Below are positions 50,555 through 52,347 of a DNA stretch of 52,347 bases, one piece after another. A program made the position numbers and the translations under genes. The notes below the pieces were generated by a model that ran no database searches, had not been told where the DNA came from, and saw nothing but the letters and a program-made list of their open reading frames with translations. This DNA comes from Clostridia bacterium (GTDB lineage Bacteria; Bacillota_A; Clostridia; Christensenellales; Aristaeellaceae): assembly GCA_017938645.1 (NCBI GenBank), contig JAGBBE010000088.1:1-52347 (forward strand), in the 5' to 3' direction. Within the stretch, counting starts at the first letter, position 1. Every line of letters begins with the position of its first letter.

Positions 50555-50572
50555 CGCATGATAAATCATGCG
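50555..50572. repeat. Perfect 8-bp palindrome in the 50.3-50.7 kb gap
   Basis: CGCATGAT-AA-ATCATGCG. The ~390-bp gap between the phosphatase and relaxase genes holds operator site 9, this palindrome and the relaxase terminator; no gene is visible. The palindrome may mark the edge of the mobile segment. Confidence 0.4.
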
Positions 50573-50636
50573 GCTGCGCACCTTGCGGCGCTATGAATCA
50601 ATGTATTCGTGGACTGCCTTTTGCCATATCAAGCAC

Positions 50637-50684
50637 AGAAAAAAGAGTGATGACTGCCGCTTTTTAAACGGCAGCCATCACTCT
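50637..50684 (-). terminator. Terminator of the relaxase gene
   Basis: GAGTGATGGCTGCCG / CGGCAGTCATCACTC, 15-bp stem with one G-T-type pair, then T-run on the minus strand. Confidence 0.88.
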
Positions 50685-50695
50685 TTCTGTTTACT

Positions 50696-52105
50696 TTAAT
50701 GCGCACGCCAGTCTTTTTCAGTCTCATCCTGTTTCTGCGAATCCTCATATCCCAGAAGACGATCCACATTGGCTTTCGCAGTTAAAAGCTGACGCATTTC
50801 AGAGCGCAGCTTACGATATTCCGCATAATCCTTTTTCTTTTCCGCGAGGATTTCAGCATACTCAGTCTGCAGCTTTTTGACGGTAGGCAGTTTCTTTACG
50901 CCCAGCACATCAAACGCTTTTTTGGCTGCTTTATGCAGAAGAATTTCCGCTTCATGCTCCGATAAAAAGCGTTTTGAATAACCGTTCTTCCGATACGCTG
51001 AGTAAACTTCTCTGGTTTTGATGTAGTTAATGATATGCGTTCTCAGGACCGCAATCTCGCTTAAACGTTTTTCTGAAGCTTTGATTTTGGCATCCAGTTC
51101 ATGACATTGGCTGGTGGCATTCTGCGTTTTTGCTGCAAGTTCGTCGTAATCCATCAGTCCGATTTCAGTCAGATAATTGAGCGTCTGTGCCATCTGTTTC
51201 AGGTTGAAAACCTTGGCCCAACGTTCATAACCAGGGCCTTTCCCAGCACGCAGCTTTGCCTGAATATCTACCAGCAGATTGACTTTGGGATAATGAGTGA
51301 CAGACTCTTTCTCACTCGGATGGTGCTGTTTTTCCCCGGACAGCACAGCAAGCAGATCCGCTTCGTAATACCCATCACCCAGAGTATCCAACCGGCAAAA
51401 ACGCTTCTGTTCAGGGCCGCGCAAAGCGATTTGCTTTCCATGTTTCACCTCGCACCCTGCCTGTTGAAGCAGGGCAAAAAGCTCCTCAAAAGACGATGGC
51501 TTATGTGCAAGAGCATCGTCTATCATCGTTCGGATCAGATCTCTGTTGCGCGGTTTTGCTCGATCACCCAGCCACTTGTTATAGCTTTTTCCGTGTGCTT
51601 TTGGCTGCTCCACAATAGAGTAGCCATTCTCAATGCAGATGGTGTCGTTCAGTCGTCGAAGGGCAAGACTGGAGCACCAAAAGTTTTTGAACTTACGATC
51701 ACAGTCCAGGTTAACCGAATGAAAAATGATGTGGTTGTGAATGTGTTTTCTGTCGGTATGCGTTGCAACAATGAACGCATGCTCTCCGTGAGTGAAGCGT
51801 CGCGCAAGCTCCTGTCCCAGGCGATTTGCGTCCTGCGGAGTGATCTCACCGGGAACAAAAGATTGTCGTAAATGATAGGCAATCACATCGTCTTTGCCTC
51901 GCACACGTCCAGTTCGGTTAATGTATTCCCGCTTGGACAGCATGAATTCCATATCTGCCGTATGATGATCACAGGCGTAACTGGTAATCAATTCTCCGCG
52001 CTCTGTCTTGCTGGGATTCATGACATAATCAATCGTATTTTGTAGCGCCTGCCCTGCTTTGCGTCCTTTGCCTGCATGCAGGGGTATGAGCCTTGTTGTT
52101 GCCAT
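50696..52105 (-). CDS. MobP-type relaxase / mobilization nuclease
   Basis: A 469-residue relaxase; ATG 52105. The N-terminal catalytic domain has the family elements ATTRLIPLHAGKG, NTIDYVMNPSKT, HLRQSFVPGEITP (the HxxxSF stretch), and the metal-binding HTDRKHIHNHIIFHSVN (HxDxxHxHxH pattern). The C-terminal half is a long charged coiled coil (about residues 320-460). It nicks at oriT to start conjugative transfer of a mobilizable element. No MobC, replication or type IV secretion gene is visible, but the window ends ~240 bp upstream of it. Base composition is not obviously different from neighbours. Confidence 0.92.
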   Translation of the reverse strand: MATTRLIPLHAGKGRKAGQALQNTIDYVMNPSKTERGELITSYACDHHTADMEFMLSKREYINRTGRVRGKDDVIAYHLRQSFVPGEITPQDANRLGQELARRFTHGEHAFIVATHTDRKHIHNHIIFHSVNLDCDRKFKNFWCSSLALRRLNDTICIENGYSIVEQPKAHGKSYNKWLGDRAKPRNRDLIRTMIDDALAHKPSSFEELFALLQQAGCEVKHGKQIALRGPEQKRFCRLDTLGDGYYEADLLAVLSGEKQHHPSEKESVTHYPKVNLLVDIQAKLRAGKGPGYERWAKVFNLKQMAQTLNYLTEIGLMDYDELAAKTQNATSQCHELDAKIKASEKRLSEIAVLRTHIINYIKTREVYSAYRKNGYSKRFLSEHEAEILLHKAAKKAFDVLGVKKLPTVKKLQTEYAEILAEKKKDYAEYRKLRSEMRQLLTAKANVDRLLGYEDSQKQDETEKDWRAH

Positions 52106-52207
52106 AAGTACTTTCCTTTTCTGTTATCAAACGCAAAAGAAGATAACGAATGCTGGGCAATTAAACTCACTTCTCAGTTTTATCTGCGCAGATTTTTCAA
52201 GGTAAAA

Positions 52208-52233
52208 AAGCGTCACTCATTTGAGTGACGCTT
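52208..52233. terminator. Perfect hairpin between relaxase and transposase
   Basis: AAGCGTCACTCA-TT-TGAGTGACGCTT, 12-bp perfect stem, with TTTTTT on the minus strand side. It could stop readthrough into the relaxase or belong to the insertion sequence end. Confidence 0.7.
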
Positions 52234-52241
52234 CAGATTGT

Positions 52242-52271
52242 CAAAAAAGGTCGCAAGCAGCGGCCTTTTTT
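52242..52271 (+). terminator. Second hairpin, upstream of the transposase start
   Basis: AAAAAAGGTCGC / GCGGCCTTTTTT with a 5-nt loop. IS elements often carry such a hairpin ahead of the transposase to block transcription from outside. Confidence 0.65.
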
Positions 52272-52291
52272 GGTATATATAGAAGCAGGTG

Positions 52292-52347
52292 ATGATAATG
52301 CTGAAAAAGGAAATGGAACAGCGTCAAGCAATCGAAATGGTGTGTAC
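52292..52347 (+). CDS. Start of an IS1182-like transposase, cut by the window edge
   Basis: Only 18 codons are visible (ATG 52292; ATG 52298 is possible). The text LKKEMEQRQAIEMVC resembles the N-terminus of IS1182-family transposases, in which an IEMVC-like motif precedes a conserved helix. It is preceded by two hairpins. The family call rests on this short stretch and is therefore provisional. Confidence 0.5.
   Translation, partial: MIMLKKEMEQRQAIEMVC

Noticed and set aside
50555..50572. Palindrome as oriT of the relaxase
   Set aside because: It lies downstream of the relaxase gene and no recognisable nick sequence is near; oriT is usually upstream.

Overview
The window looks like the chromosome of a Gram-positive, spore-forming-lineage member of the Clostridia, probably an anaerobic gut or rumen commensal. 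The evidence is the yqfC-yqfD-phoH-pgpH-ybeY-cdd-era order, a Clostridia-type small CXXC protein, strong AGGAGG ribosome binding sites, many TTG/GTG starts, lipobox and signal-peptide proteins, and balanced base composition. I cannot name a genus; Christensenellales-like Clostridia is a guess.

Left part (1-17.6 kb) is mostly housekeeping. A truncated sugar-type GPH symporter is divergent from an AraC regulator. Next come UPF0210 and ACT genes, a pyridoxamine kinase, and the sporulation/RNA/GTPase operon yqfC-yqfD-phoH-pgpH-ybeY::cdd-era, in which YbeY and cytidine deaminase are one polypeptide and dgkA is absent. Then an aldose-1-epimerase-like gene, a ferritin-like protein, a GNAT enzyme and the lgt - serine hydrolase - recX operon. 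A tRNA-Val(GAC) at 17.75 kb is followed by what looks like the scar of an integrated element: two look-alike hairpins, a headless ORF and a cysteine-rich KTR gene.

Middle and right part (18.4-50.5 kb) is the most interesting. It is a 32-kb block of envelope, signalling and secreted-protein genes. Reading the intergenic regions shows nine copies of one site, GTAACG-N5-GTAACG (11-bp period, at most two mismatches), each 9 or 10 bp upstream of a TATAAT-like -10 hexamer and replacing the -35 element. This is the geometry of PhoB/OmpR/SARP-type activators. The nine sites drive: (a) phosphotransferase - MATE::anti-sigma-ATPase fusion - membrane SpoIIE phosphatase - RsbW-like kinase; (b) secreted Zn-module/SH3b protein - small secreted protein - VanZ/RDD protein; (c) a four-helix membrane protein; (d) a second SH3b + small secreted pair; (e) two TlpA thioredoxins - CXXC mini-protein - NapH-like Fe-S membrane protein; (f) unknown protein - STAS - M13 peptidase - ABC transporter; (g) clostripain; (h) papain-like peptidase + small membrane protein; (i) acid phosphatase + frameshifted 5'-nucleotidase. 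Inside the block, under an ordinary sigma-A promoter, lie a LytS-like histidine kinase, a SARP-like response regulator that appears to start at AUU, and a Bax-inhibitor-1 protein. I infer that this two-component system is the local regulator and that the block is one envelope/secretion regulon containing a split RsbW/STAS/SpoIIE partner switch.

The right edge (50.6-52.3 kb) holds a MobP-type relaxase and the start of an IS1182-like transposase, so mobile DNA abuts the regulon. No CRISPR array or rRNA was seen.
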